DNA of 64,000 bases from Candidatus Gastranaerophilales bacterium (GCA_944322745.1 CALUPV010000001.1:310001-374000), one strand, 5' to 3'; shown: positions 17,893-27,065, counted from the stretch's first letter. Program-made: numbers and translations. The notes: generated by a model not told the origin, from the letters alone.

Positions 17893-18774
17893 CTAACCTT
17901 CCAATATAAAGTTAATAATTTGGGGATATTTATCTAGTCTGCTTAGGTTCTCATATTTTTGAATATAGTCTTGACCGTAATCTGTGATTTCATCAGCCCA
18001 AGCACCATCATGATAACTCCATGCAACAGCTGTTTTTATATCATTACCTGTTGGCAAATCCATTCCATTTTGAAGATCATCATTCCTCTTATCTTGTAAA
18101 AATCTTAGATTATAAATACACGCATCTAAATTATCATAAGGATTTTTTATATCCAATTCATTTGGAGTTCCTTCTAAACCAAAATAATAATTAAGGTAAT
18201 TCTGAGTATCTTCGGTTATTTGGAAAGCCCCATATGCCCCGGAAATACTTTTTAATAGTTCACCATCATCGTCATATATTCTACCGTTAGATTCAATCCA
18301 AAGAATTTTGAGTACATCCATAACATCAACTTGTCCATTACCAAGCAAATCCACTCTTTCTTTTATTAAAGATATTGCATCTTCACCCAGTTGTTCAGAA
18401 AAAGTATTTACCGCTTGCATTATTTTATCATATTCTTCTTTAAGTTCAGGGTTAGAATTAAGAATATCTATGGCAGTTTCAATCTTTTCTTCATTAAATT
18501 GTTCTACTATTGAGGTATTGTGAACAACGGTTATTTCATTTGCCTTTTTCTCTTCAATTTTTGCTGTAAGTCCTGATATTGAACCCCAAATTATGCCTAA
18601 AACAGCAATATATGAAAGAGGCCCCTGAAGTTGCTGTTTTATTTTTAATCCTATTTCATTATTAGATCCTGCTGAAAAACTTAATTGTTGATTTACAGGC
18701 AATAATTGTCTGTAATTTGAGTAATCAACTTGTTGATTATATTTATATACATTATTTATATTGGATATTTTCAT
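17893..18774 (-). CDS. Lytic transglycosylase-like (SLT) protein with N-terminal SFSAG motif
   Basis: 293 residues. The C-terminal 150 residues look like an SLT domain: a catalytic-type Glu in LWIESNGR, SGAYGAFQIT, then NPYDNLDACIYNLRFL and AVAWSYHDG. Such enzymes cleave peptidoglycan between MurNAc and GlcNAc. One hydrophobic segment (LSYIAVLGIIWGSISGL, about residues 53-69) could be an anchor; there is no classical signal peptide. Residues about 140-155 (DLLGNGQVDVMDVLKIL) look dockerin-like but unpaired. The N-terminus MKISNINN...LSFSAG echoes the GH77-like protein. Confidence 0.72.
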   Translation of the reverse strand: MKISNINNVYKYNQQVDYSNYRQLLPVNQQLSFSAGSNNEIGLKIKQQLQGPLSYIAVLGIIWGSISGLTAKIEEKKANEITVVHNTSIVEQFNEEKIETAIDILNSNPELKEEYDKIMQAVNTFSEQLGEDAISLIKERVDLLGNGQVDVMDVLKILWIESNGRIYDDDGELLKSISGAYGAFQITEDTQNYLNYYFGLEGTPNELDIKNPYDNLDACIYNLRFLQDKRNDDLQNGMDLPTGNDIKTAVAWSYHDGAWADEITDYGQDYIQKYENLSRLDKYPQIINFILEG

Positions 18775-18884
18775 TTTTTAAAGTCTTTTCTGAACAGACT
18801 AAAACATATGATTATTTTTTTTTGTTTTTAGGTTAATAAATATTAAACTAAATTAAAAAGATACTAATTTTCATATAAAAAGAA

Positions 18885-18902
18885 TATAATATAAAAACAA
18901 TG
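18885..18902 (+). promoter_or_regulatory. -10 box next to the start codon (possible leaderless mRNA)
   Basis: TATAAT at 18885-18890 ends nine bases before the ATG at 18900. No Shine-Dalgarno sequence precedes the ATG, and no good -35 box is seen. Confidence 0.4.
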
Positions 18903-19928
18903 TTTAATTTATCAGAGAAAAATCAAGAATATATAAGCTGTGAATGGCTAGAATCAGGAATTAGTTTTACATATGAAGGCATATACAATTGTTGTATGTT
19001 TGCTCATAATACAGTAGCTTTCAAGCCAGTAACACCAATAAATAAAGATTGGACTTATGATTTTGACTCTTTTTTAAAAGAGAAAAAGAAATTCATAAAA
19101 TTACATAGAAAAGGTAAAATCATTGACCGATGCAAAGGTTGTCAACGTTTAGAAAAAAAAACTTGGGATACTAATTTTAAAATCAAACAACTTGCAATTA
19201 GCACAAATACTAAATGTAATGCAAATTGTATATATTGCTATACTCATTCAAGAAAAGAGTTTTTTAACAAACTTGATGATATTCCAATACTTAATTTTTT
19301 TAAAAAATGCATTAAAGATAATTTAATTGATGAGAATGTATCTATTTTGTTTGGAGGAGGAGAACCAACAATAAATAAGGAATTTGAAGATCTTCTGAGT
19401 TTATTTTCTCAATATCCTAACTGCAAAATCAAGATATACTCATCCGGTATTAAATACAGCCCCTCAATCGAACAATGTTTAAATACCGGAAATTGTGAGC
19501 TTGTTATTACACCTGACTGTGGAGATAGAGAATTATATAAAAGAATTAAAGGTGTCGATAAATTTGATGAAGTATGGAGTAATATACAAAAATATGCAGC
19601 AGCTCAGAATGAAAATAGAAACCAAGTACGCACGAAATACATTATACTTCCAACTATAAATGATAATGAAGAAGAAATAAAAAAATTTTTTAATAAGGTG
19701 GTTGAAGCAAATGTAAGTTATATAAAACCAGAAATAGATATTACGGCATATTCAAAAATAAAGCAGGACAAAGAAAAGCTGGTAAAACTATTTAAACTAT
19801 TAGTATTTATGGAAAAATATGCGGAAAAACTCAATATAAACCACGGAGTAGCCGGTAACATGCATTGTGCTATGGAAGGAAACCGTAACCTATATGACGA
19901 AATAAAAAACGAATATAAAGAAGACTAA
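18900..19928 (+). CDS. Radical SAM protein
   Basis: 342 residues. The radical SAM [4Fe-4S] motif CNANCIYC is at about residues 104-111, followed by LFGGGEPTINKEF (the GGE SAM-binding motif). Extra cysteines precede the core: YNCCMF near residue 31 and CKGCQ near 78-82, which could ligate an auxiliary cluster. This arrangement recalls Twitch/SPASM-related enzymes that modify peptides or other small substrates. No precursor peptide gene is evident next to it. The 3' end overlaps the convergent hisD stop by 4 bp. Confidence 0.85.
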   Translation: MFNLSEKNQEYISCEWLESGISFTYEGIYNCCMFAHNTVAFKPVTPINKDWTYDFDSFLKEKKKFIKLHRKGKIIDRCKGCQRLEKKTWDTNFKIKQLAISTNTKCNANCIYCYTHSRKEFFNKLDDIPILNFFKKCIKDNLIDENVSILFGGGEPTINKEFEDLLSLFSQYPNCKIKIYSSGIKYSPSIEQCLNTGNCELVITPDCGDRELYKRIKGVDKFDEVWSNIQKYAAAQNENRNQVRTKYIILPTINDNEEEIKKFFNKVVEANVSYIKPEIDITAYSKIKQDKEKLVKLFKLLVFMEKYAEKLNINHGVAGNMHCAMEGNRNLYDEIKNEYKED

Positions 19929-21175
19929 AACTTTTGCAATCTTACATCAGCAGCCAGTTTATGTGCAAAGAGTCCTTCCTTCTCTGCAAGATAAGATGCA
20001 TTTATTGCTGTTTCTTTTATAGACTTTTCTCTTATTATTTGATAAGTTTGGATTTTTACATAATCAAATACACTTAAACCGCCAGAATATTTGGCGACTT
20101 GATTGGTTGGCAAAGTATGATTAGTACCTGATACATAATCACCAAAAACTTCTGCACTATAATTACCAATAAATAATGAACCGTAATTATTAAACTTATT
20201 AATAAGATTTTCCGCATTTTCTAAACATAATTCCAAATGTTCAGGTGCTTTTTTATTAGATAAAGCAACAGCTTCATCTAAATATCTCACAACAACGGCA
20301 TATGATTTATTGTAAGATTGTTCAGCAATTTCACGTGTTTGAAGGTTTTTTAAATATTCTTTAGCCTTTTCATCAACTTTTTGAGCAAATTCGTTAGAAA
20401 AACATATTAAAAATGCACGGGCATCCTTATCATGTTCACATTGAGCAAGAATATCAGCAGCAACAAACTCTGGTTTAGCCGTTTCATCTGCAATAATTAA
20501 CACTTCAGATGGTCCAGCCAAAAAGTCTATACCGCATTCCCCATAAACTTGTTTTTTTGCTGATGTTACAAATTTATTCCCGGGGCCTACTATTTTGTTT
20601 ACTTTTTGAATAGATTCCGTTCCATAAGCCATTGCAGCTATTGCTTGGACTCCGCCTATTCTGTATATTTCATCAGCACCTGCATAATATGCCGCAGCAA
20701 CTGTTACAGGTTGTATTTTAGGTGACATTGCAACAACTCTTTTTACTCCTGCAACTTTCGCAGGAACTACAGTCATTATTGCACTACTAGGAAGTGGATA
20801 ATTTCCGCCCGGTATATAACAACCAACAGACTCTATAGGGATAATTTTATGTCCAAGAATATTTCCGTTAACTTCAACTTCCAATTCTTTTATACTTGAT
20901 AACTGAGCCTTTGCAAATTCTTTTACATTTTTTACCGCAAACTTTATTGTTTCAATAGTTTTTTCATCTACTTGTTTTATTGCTTCTTTTATCTCATCTT
21001 CAGTCAATTTGAAAACAGATAAATCTCCATCACCAAATTTTTTAGCATATTTTCTAACAGCATTATCACCATCTTTTCTAACAGCATTAATAATGTCATT
21101 AACAGAAGATATACTTTCAAACTCTATCTTAGAAAAGAAATTTTTATCCAATTCATCATAAGTACTTATCTGCAT
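19925..21175 (-). CDS. hisD: Histidinol dehydrogenase HisD
   Basis: 416 residues. It oxidises L-histidinol to L-histidine using two NAD and a zinc ion. Family landmarks are SVGCYIPGGNYPLPSSAIM, GPGNKFVTSAKKQVYG, AGPSEVLI and the zinc/catalytic region in LAQCEHDKDAR, with KAPEHLEL near the end. It lies 56 bp downstream of the hisA::hisI::hisE fusion and is probably cotranscribed. Confidence 0.96.
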   Translation of the reverse strand: MQISTYDELDKNFFSKIEFESISSVNDIINAVRKDGDNAVRKYAKKFGDGDLSVFKLTEDEIKEAIKQVDEKTIETIKFAVKNVKEFAKAQLSSIKELEVEVNGNILGHKIIPIESVGCYIPGGNYPLPSSAIMTVVPAKVAGVKRVVAMSPKIQPVTVAAAYYAGADEIYRIGGVQAIAAMAYGTESIQKVNKIVGPGNKFVTSAKKQVYGECGIDFLAGPSEVLIIADETAKPEFVAADILAQCEHDKDARAFLICFSNEFAQKVDEKAKEYLKNLQTREIAEQSYNKSYAVVVRYLDEAVALSNKKAPEHLELCLENAENLINKFNNYGSLFIGNYSAEVFGDYVSGTNHTLPTNQVAKYSGGLSVFDYVKIQTYQIIREKSIKETAINASYLAEKEGLFAHKLAADVRLQKF

Positions 21176-21231
21176 TTTTCATCCTTTTCTTTTTATTGAA
21201 ATTTATATATACATTCTAACAAAATTATCAG

Positions 21232-22458
21232 TTATTTTGTTCTTGAAGCCAAGTTATTTATTATATCTTGCGGAGTTACATTATGCATTGCCATAAAAGT
21301 AAGCATATGATAAGCCAAATCACTTGCTTCCCATTCTAACCCGTCACCTTGTTCAAAATTAACAGATTCAAATGCTTCTTCCATAACTTTTCTTTTTAAA
21401 TAGAATTCATTTTTAAACAACTTTGTTGTATAAGAACCATCAGGAAGCTTTGCTTTTCTATCTAATAGTAAATTATACAGTTCATTTATACAAAATTCCC
21501 TATCTTCAAAACAAGAATATCGCCCGGTATGGCAAGCAACTCCATTTTGTTTAACCTTGAATAATAATGCATCTTGATCACAATCAAATTTAGCGCTTAT
21601 TAGCTCTTGAGTATGACCTGATGTTAATCCTTTTGTCCACAACTCATTTCTTGAACGACTCCAATATGTAGCTAAACCTTCTGATAATGATTTTTTCAAT
21701 GATTCTTTATTTGAATATGCAAGCATTAATACTTGTTTTGTTTCAACATCTTGAACAATAGTCGGAATCAAACCATTTTGTTTATCAAAATCCATAACAG
21801 CAATATAAGCATCTTCAAGATTTACGGCACCGGTATAAATACTCATACCAAGTTGAGTTGAAACATTCATTTTAACTAGAGTTTTAATTTCATCAATTGT
21901 AGAAATACCACCTGCTGCAATTAAAGTTTTTTTAGTAAGTTTTCTGATTTCTTTAATAGCTTCGATGTCAGTACCTTGCATCATTCCTTCTTTATCTACA
22001 ATAGTATATAGATATCCTGCACATAAATTATCAAATCTTTTAACATAATCAGCAGGAGTTGCTTCAACTTCTTTTGTCCAACCTTCAGTTGTTACTTTAC
22101 CTTTTTTAGCATCAATAGCAACAATAACCTTATCTTTTGGCAATTTTGAAAGAAATTCTTCATTTGCGGCAGTGCCAATAATAATTTGTTTTGCGCCATT
22201 AGCAAGAATTCTTTTTGCTTTTTCCTTATCTCTAATACCACCACCTACTCTGCAATGGGCGATTTTGCAGATTTCTTTAATAAGAGCTTCATTATCCCCC
22301 TTATTCATAGCGGCATCTAAATCTATTACACTGATTTCTCCGAAACGTGAATAATATTTTGCAAGTTCTAATACGTTTTCTCTTTCTAATACCTTTTCTT
22401 TTCCTTGTCTTAATTGGACTGCTTTTCCGTCCATTAAGTCAATACTTGGAATAATCAT
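21232..22458 (-). CDS. Trifunctional HisA-HisI-HisE histidine biosynthesis protein
   Basis: One 408-residue frame holds three enzymes in order. Residues 1-222 are ProFAR isomerase HisA, with Asp8 ([10 protein letters not shown]), the GGGIRD phosphate site and Asp116 in AIDAKKGK. Residues 225-318 are phosphoribosyl-AMP cyclohydrolase HisI, with [22 protein letters not shown] and the zinc ligands in [10 protein letters not shown]. Residues 325-408 are phosphoribosyl-ATP pyrophosphohydrolase HisE, with SYTTKLF and the Glu-rich [10 protein letters not shown] plus ASDLAYH. Together they catalyse steps 2 to 4 of the pathway. The HisIE fusion is common; the added HisA is unusual. No internal frameshift or stop is present. 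Confidence 0.94.
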   Translation of the reverse strand: MIIPSIDLMDGKAVQLRQGKEKVLERENVLELAKYYSRFGEISVIDLDAAMNKGDNEALIKEICKIAHCRVGGGIRDKEKAKRILANGAKQIIIGTAANEEFLSKLPKDKVIVAIDAKKGKVTTEGWTKEVEATPADYVKRFDNLCAGYLYTIVDKEGMMQGTDIEAIKEIRKLTKKTLIAAGGISTIDEIKTLVKMNVSTQLGMSIYTGAVNLEDAYIAVMDFDKQNGLIPTIVQDVETKQVLMLAYSNKESLKKSLSEGLATYWSRSRNELWTKGLTSGHTQELISAKFDCDQDALLFKVKQNGVACHTGRYSCFEDREFCINELYNLLLDRKAKLPDGSYTTKLFKNEFYLKRKVMEEAFESVNFEQGDGLEWEASDLAYHMLTFMAMHNVTPQDIINNLASRTK

Positions 22459-22578
22459 ATTTCGCCCTTTCTTTTTCCTGTTTAAATTATAGGTTAAACA
22501 TATTTACTTTCAAAATCATTTTTATTTGACAAATTTTTTGAATTATAATTAAAAAGTAGCAATTGGAGGCATAGTAAA

Positions 22579-23682
22579 ATGAAAGTTCTTGTCGGAATGT
22601 CAGGGGGCGTTGATTCTTCAGTCGCGGCACTTTTACTAAAAGAACAAGGTTATGAAGTAATAGGTGCAACTATGTCTCAATGGGGCAGCAGTGATTTTTT
22701 TAATGCATTAAACACAAAAATAACAAATCAAGATACAAAAATTTCAACTCATTCAGCTTGCCTTTGCCCGAATAAAGAAGAAGATATAAATCAAACAAAA
22801 AAGATTGCAGAAAAACTCGGAATAGAATTTCACGTCATTGATTGTTCAAAGGAATATGAAGAAATAGTTATAAATTATTTTAAGAAAGAATATATGGAAG
22901 GGCGCACCCCAAACCCTTGCGTATGCTGCAACAGATATATAAAATTCGGAATATTTCCCGAACTGGTGAGAAAAGCAGGCATTAAATTTGATAAGTTTGC
23001 AACAGGTCATTATGCACAAATAATAAAGGAAAATAACAGATACATATTAAAAAGAGGAATTAATCCAAAGAAGGACCAGTCATATTTTTTATATGGATTA
23101 ACACAAGAACAGCTTTCAAAAACAATAATGCCGCTTGGAACATACACGAAAGAACAAATCAGAGAAATAGCAAGAGAACACGGATTAATTGTAGCAGATA
23201 AACCAGACAGTCAAGATTTTTATAATGGCGACTATAATGACATTCTTAATGAAAAACCCAAAAAAGGTAATATTGTTGATATTAAAGGAAATATATTAGG
23301 AACTCATCAAGGTTTTTGGAACTATACAATAGGACAAAGAAAAGGAATCGGAGTTGCAGCAAGTGCCCCATTGTATGTTATAGAATTAAGAAAAGATACA
23401 AATGAAGTTGTTGTAGCATTTAAAGAAGATTCTTTAAACAAAGGTTTGATAGCCTCTGAAATTAATTTTTCGGCTATAGAAAATCTAACTACTCCAATAA
23501 GCTGTCAAGTAAAAATTAGATCTTCACAAGAGCCAAAACCTGCAACAATAAAACCATTGCAAAATGGAAACATAGAAGTCATTTTTGATGATATGCAGCC
23601 TCCAATAGCAACAGGTCAATCAGCAGTTTTTTATGACGGAGAAATTGTACTTGGCGGAGGCATTATAGAAAGTGTATTTTAA
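22579..23682 (+). CDS. mnmA: tRNA 2-thiouridylase MnmA (atypical: third cysteine missing)
   Basis: 367 residues, with GGAGG nine bases upstream of the ATG. It thiolates U34 in Lys, Glu and Gln tRNAs. The PP-loop GMSGGVDSS is intact and NPCVCCNRYIKFG (Cys114, 116, 117) carries the first catalytic Cys. The second catalytic Cys, normally in S(Q)E/DICF, is absent: here the frame reads DSQDFYNGDYN (211-219). A CLC pair at 61-63 is extra. A pathway with other cluster or sulfur ligands is possible. It overlaps bioB (TAATG). Confidence 0.9.
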   Translation: MKVLVGMSGGVDSSVAALLLKEQGYEVIGATMSQWGSSDFFNALNTKITNQDTKISTHSACLCPNKEEDINQTKKIAEKLGIEFHVIDCSKEYEEIVINYFKKEYMEGRTPNPCVCCNRYIKFGIFPELVRKAGIKFDKFATGHYAQIIKENNRYILKRGINPKKDQSYFLYGLTQEQLSKTIMPLGTYTKEQIREIAREHGLIVADKPDSQDFYNGDYNDILNEKPKKGNIVDIKGNILGTHQGFWNYTIGQRKGIGVAASAPLYVIELRKDTNEVVVAFKEDSLNKGLIASEINFSAIENLTTPISCQVKIRSSQEPKPATIKPLQNGNIEVIFDDMQPPIATGQSAVFYDGEIVLGGGIIESVF

Positions 23683-24593
23683 TGAATAAAGAAGAACTTT
23701 TAAAACTATATAATTCTGATTTAGAACAACTTTTAGAGAAAGCTTCAAAATATATAAAAAATGAAGTGGAATTTTGTTCACTAATCAATGCAAGAAGCGG
23801 AAAATGTTCGCAAGATTGTAAATACTGTGCACAAAGCGCACATTATAGGACTGATATAGAAGAATACCCTTTAATTTCAAAAGAAGAAGTCATAAAAGCG
23901 GCTGAAGAAGCAAAAACTAATGGCGTTATCAGATTTGCAGTTGTAACTTCCGGAAAATCTCCGGATGAAGAAAATTTTGATAAAATCCTTGGATTTATTG
24001 ATGAACTAAATAAAATTGAAGGAATAAGAAGCTGTGCTTCAATCGGTATTTTAAATGAAGAACAAGCAAAAGAACTTTCTAAGCACGGACTTAAAAGATT
24101 CCATCATAATATAAATACTTCAGAATCATATTATAAAGACATATGTACAACACACACATGGCAAGACAGATTAAATACCTGTAAACTGGTAAAAAAATAC
24201 GGAATGGAATTATGCTGCGGAGTAATTCTCGGCATGGGCGAAACTGTTGAACAAAGAATAGAAATGGCAATCGAATTAAGTGAAATAGAACCTGAATCTA
24301 TACCAATTAACATATTAATGCCAATTCCAAAGACTCCTTTTGAAAATTATAATAATAAAATAGATGAAGAAAATATTCTAAGAACCATTGCAATATTCAA
24401 AATAGCAAATCCAAAATCTATTATAAGATTTTGTGGAGGCAGAATGAAATTATCTGATAAAAATCAAGAACTTGCACTAAAAACTTGTGTTGAAGGGATT
24501 CTAACAGGCAATTACCTTACAACAACAGGCAAAAGCCCACAAGAAGATATTAATACACTTAAGAAGCTAAACAAAAATTTGAGAAAGGTGTAA
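23682..24593 (+). CDS. bioB: Biotin synthase BioB
   Basis: 303 residues. A radical SAM enzyme that inserts sulfur into dethiobiotin. The [4Fe-4S] motif CSQDCKYC is at Cys42/46/49, followed by AQSAHY. Residues expected around the auxiliary [2Fe-2S] cluster are visible (RSCASIG, ELCCGVILGMGE, FCGGRMKL). The start overlaps the mnmA stop by one base and cysK follows by 2 bp, so the three genes are probably one unit. All three act in sulfur metabolism. Confidence 0.95.
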   Translation: MNKEELLKLYNSDLEQLLEKASKYIKNEVEFCSLINARSGKCSQDCKYCAQSAHYRTDIEEYPLISKEEVIKAAEEAKTNGVIRFAVVTSGKSPDEENFDKILGFIDELNKIEGIRSCASIGILNEEQAKELSKHGLKRFHHNINTSESYYKDICTTHTWQDRLNTCKLVKKYGMELCCGVILGMGETVEQRIEMAIELSEIEPESIPINILMPIPKTPFENYNNKIDEENILRTIAIFKIANPKSIIRFCGGRMKLSDKNQELALKTCVEGILTGNYLTTTGKSPQEDINTLKKLNKNLRKV

Positions 24594-24595
24594 TA

Positions 24596-25519
24596 ATGAA
24601 AATATATAACAATTTAATTGAATTAATAGGAAATACTCCGCTTGTAAGAATAAACAAATTAAATACAGGTTATAGTGATATTGCTGCAAAAGTTGAATTT
24701 TTCAACCCTGCAGGTTCAATAAAAGACAGAGCTGCTTTAAGTATGATAGAAGAAGCAGAGGAAGAAGGATTAATCGAACCTGAAAAAACAACAATAATAG
24801 AGCCTACAAGTGGAAATACAGGAATAGGACTTGCACTTGTTTGCCTATTAAAAGGATACAAACTTATACTTACCATGCCTGATTCAATGAGTAAAGAAAG
24901 ACGAGATATTCTAAAAGCATATGGAGCAGAATTAGTTCTAACGGATGGAACAAAAGGAATGCAAGGAGCTGTTGATGAAGCTGAAAGACTTCATAAAGAA
25001 AATAAAGACTCGTTTATCCCGCAACAGTTCAACAATCCTGCAAATCCTAAAATTCATTATGAAACAACAGCAGAAGAAATTTGGAATGATACAGACGGAA
25101 AAGTTGATATTATTGTAGCCGGTGTTGGTACAGGCGGAACCATTTCAGGGATAGCAAAAAAGCTAAAAGAAAAAAATCCTAACGTTAAAGCTATAGCAGT
25201 AGAACCATATTCATCGCCTGTAATAACGCAAGGAAAAGCAGGTGCACATCAAATACAAGGAATCGGTGCAAATTTTATACCAAAGAATTATAATGCAGAT
25301 TTAATTGATGAAGTTATAACCGTAAAAAATGAAGATGCTGTAAATACTGCAAGAAATTTAGCCGATAAAGAAGGTATCTTTGCCGGAATTTCCTCCGGAG
25401 CTGCGTTACACGCCGCAATTGAATTATCACAAAGACAAGAAAATAAAGGCAAATTAATTGTAGTCATTCTGCCTGATACCGGTATGAGATACCTTTCAAG
25501 TGTAATGTTTCAAGATTAA
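24596..25519 (+). CDS. cysK: Cysteine synthase A CysK
   Basis: 307 residues. It is a PLP enzyme that makes cysteine from O-acetylserine and sulfide. The Schiff-base Lys43 lies in NPAGSIKDRA, the substrate loop is EPTSGNTGIG and the phosphate loop is GVGTGGTISG. AAAGG precedes the ATG by eight bases. It supplies cysteine for the mnmA and bioB sulfur chemistry. A close relative (cystathionine beta-synthase type) is possible, but length and motifs favour CysK. Confidence 0.92.
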   Translation: MKIYNNLIELIGNTPLVRINKLNTGYSDIAAKVEFFNPAGSIKDRAALSMIEEAEEEGLIEPEKTTIIEPTSGNTGIGLALVCLLKGYKLILTMPDSMSKERRDILKAYGAELVLTDGTKGMQGAVDEAERLHKENKDSFIPQQFNNPANPKIHYETTAEEIWNDTDGKVDIIVAGVGTGGTISGIAKKLKEKNPNVKAIAVEPYSSPVITQGKAGAHQIQGIGANFIPKNYNADLIDEVITVKNEDAVNTARNLADKEGIFAGISSGAALHAAIELSQRQENKGKLIVVILPDTGMRYLSSVMFQD

Positions 25520-25534
25520 CTTGAATCATAAATA

Positions 25535-26257
25535 CTAAGAAATGTGTTTCAAAAGATTTTCTATAGTTGAAGAACAATGTTCGGCCATGTCTTCTTCAAC
25601 AAATTCATGATCCTTTGCAGCGTTATCGTCTGCCAAATCAGAAATTGCTCTTACAATAACACAAGGTACTTTATTTAAATTTGCAGTTTGAGCAATAGCA
25701 GCTCCTTCCATTTCTACGGCTAAAGCATTAAACATATTTTTTATCTGCAATTTCTTATCCAAAGAAGAAACAAAACAATCACCTGAAGCAATAACTCCTT
25801 TATGATATCTGATATTTGGAGCAGTATGCTGAAGTGCTTTTTCAAATTCATTAATTAACTTTGTGTCAGAATAAAATTTTGTAGGTTTATCTTTCTCAAT
25901 ACCTGTACACATATATCCCAAAGCATAACCAATAGCAGTAACATCAAAATCATATTGAACAAATTCTGTTCCTATAACAATATCTCCGACTTGCATATTT
26001 TCACCCAAGCCGCCGGCTATACCTGTATTTATAATAAAATCAGGATTAAACTTATCTATAATATATTGAACACAAATAGCGGAATTAACCTTACCAACAC
26101 CACTTTGAACCAAAATAACTTTATGAGAATTAAGTTTCCCAACATAAAATATACGAGTGCCGACTGTTAACTCTTCGAGATTTTGAAGTTTAGATTTTAA
26201 ACTGTTAACCTCACACTCCATAGCCCCAATAATTCCAAAGGTAAACTTATTCTGCAT
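25535..26257 (-). CDS. mtnN: 5'-methylthioadenosine / S-adenosylhomocysteine nucleosidase
   Basis: 240 residues. It cleaves adenine from MTA and SAH. Landmarks are the N-terminal IIGAMECEV (catalytic Glu14), INTGIAGGLG, VEMEGAAIAQ and the catalytic Asp in RAISDLADD. It overlaps luxS by 11 bp downstream of luxS, so the two genes form the SAH detoxification pair (SAH to S-ribosylhomocysteine to homocysteine plus DPD). Confidence 0.95.
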   Translation of the reverse strand: MQNKFTFGIIGAMECEVNSLKSKLQNLEELTVGTRIFYVGKLNSHKVILVQSGVGKVNSAICVQYIIDKFNPDFIINTGIAGGLGENMQVGDIVIGTEFVQYDFDVTAIGYALGYMCTGIEKDKPTKFYSDTKLINEFEKALQHTAPNIRYHKGVIASGDCFVSSLDKKLQIKNMFNALAVEMEGAAIAQTANLNKVPCVIVRAISDLADDNAAKDHEFVEEDMAEHCSSTIENLLKHIS

Positions 26258-26708
26258 ATTTCATTTTCTCCACTGTCCAATTTTTTAATACATCAGCCAT
26301 ATCAATTGCAATTTCTTTTGCACCTTGAAGATTGTGTTCTAAATAATTACCGCATTCTTCTTTTTTAGTACCCGGAATTTCTCCGTCAAAATTCTTTATA
26401 AACTCAAAACAATCCTTCATTATTTTTAAAGCATCATTATGGCTTATTGCATCACGAACAAGAAAATAAAATCCCGTTCTGCACCCCATAGGACCAATAT
26501 AAACAATATTTTGAGCAAATTCAGTATTTCTTGCATAAGTTGCAAACAAATGTTCAAATGTATGCATTGCTGCATTTTCCAAATAATCATTATTATTTGG
26601 TTTTTTCATTCTTATATCATAAGTAACAATGTCACCGTCAGTTCTTGAAATATACATTCCTTTTTCTAGAATATCATGGTTAACAGTAAAACTTGCAATT
26701 TTTTTCAT
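26247..26708 (-). CDS. luxS: S-ribosylhomocysteine lyase LuxS
   Basis: 153 residues from the ATG at 26708, with AGGAG seven bases upstream; an in-frame TTG at 26714 is less likely. It splits S-ribosylhomocysteine to homocysteine and DPD, the AI-2 precursor. The iron/zinc ligands are seen as HTFEHLF (His49, His53) and Cys119 in EECGNYLEH, with catalytic Cys76 in GCRTGFY. The paired mtnN gene supplies its substrate, so the job is at least activated methyl cycle recycling; a signalling role is not shown by sequence. Confidence 0.96.
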   Translation of the reverse strand: MKKIASFTVNHDILEKGMYISRTDGDIVTYDIRMKKPNNNDYLENAAMHTFEHLFATYARNTEFAQNIVYIGPMGCRTGFYFLVRDAISHNDALKIMKDCFEFIKNFDGEIPGTKKEECGNYLEHNLQGAKEIAIDMADVLKNWTVEKMKYAE

Positions 26709-26730
26709 TCTCAAACTCCTGATAATAAAA

Positions 26731-26750
26731 AAGCCTCGTTCCCGAGGCTT
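26731..26750 (-). terminator. Terminator downstream of tRNA-Lys
   Basis: AAGCCTCG (26731-26738) pairs with CGAGGCTT (26743-26750), loop 4 nt. On the minus strand a T run follows. It separates the tRNA gene from luxS. Confidence 0.85.
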
Positions 26751-26754
26751 AAAA

Positions 26755-26830
26755 TGGTGCGTCTGGCGCGATTCGAACGCGCGACCTATCCCTTAAAAGG
26801 GGAGTGCTCTACCTGCTGAGCTACAGACGC
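26755..26830 (-). tRNA. tRNA-Lys (anticodon UUU), CCA encoded
   Basis: A full cloverleaf is readable: acceptor GCGTCTG/CAGACGC, D arm GCTC-AGCAGGTA-GAGC, anticodon loop CTTTTAA, T arm GCGCG-TTCGAAT-CGCGC, discriminator A and encoded CCA. Anticodon UUU, so it reads AAA/AAG. By my fold the first base pair of the anticodon stem (27-43) is a C-U mismatch. It is a substrate of MnmA, encoded 3 kb away. Confidence 0.95.
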
Positions 26831-26850
26831 ATTTGTCTAACTTCTTTATT

Positions 26851-26879
26851 AAAATATCAAGAACATATTTTAGAGTCAA
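26851..26879 (-). promoter_or_regulatory. Promoter of tRNA-Lys
   Basis: TTGACT (26879-26874) and TATTTT (26856-26851) are separated by 17 bp on the minus strand, placing the start about 14 nt before the mature tRNA. Confidence 0.65.
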
Positions 26880-26904
26880 CAGGTTTTTTTATATTTATTC
26901 ACAA

Positions 26905-27065
26905 AAGAAAAAGTGACTTTATTAAGTCACTGAGAGTTCTGTTATGGAATAAATAAGTAGTATTTAGAGTTGTTCGATGTCGAAAGAATAAAATAAATTT
27001 CAATTCCTCGTACCATTTAAAACGAGGTAGAAACAAAAAAGTTCAAATTTATTTTAAATTTGAAC
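26905..27065. other. Structured intergenic region, no ORF; possible small RNA
   Basis: This stretch holds four inverted repeats: AGTGACTT..AAGTCACT (about 26912-26931, followed by T's on the minus strand), TTCGATGTCGAA (about 26973), CCTCGT..ACGAGG (about 27007-27028) and GTTCAAATTT..AAATTTGAAC (about 27041-27065). The last is followed by T runs in both directions. I see no convincing promoter and no coding frame. They may be back-up purA terminators or a structured RNA. Confidence 0.35.

Noticed and set aside
22526..22549. TTGACA/TATAAT promoter of mnmA
   Set aside because: The two good boxes are only 12 bp apart, which is too short for a normal sigma-70 promoter.
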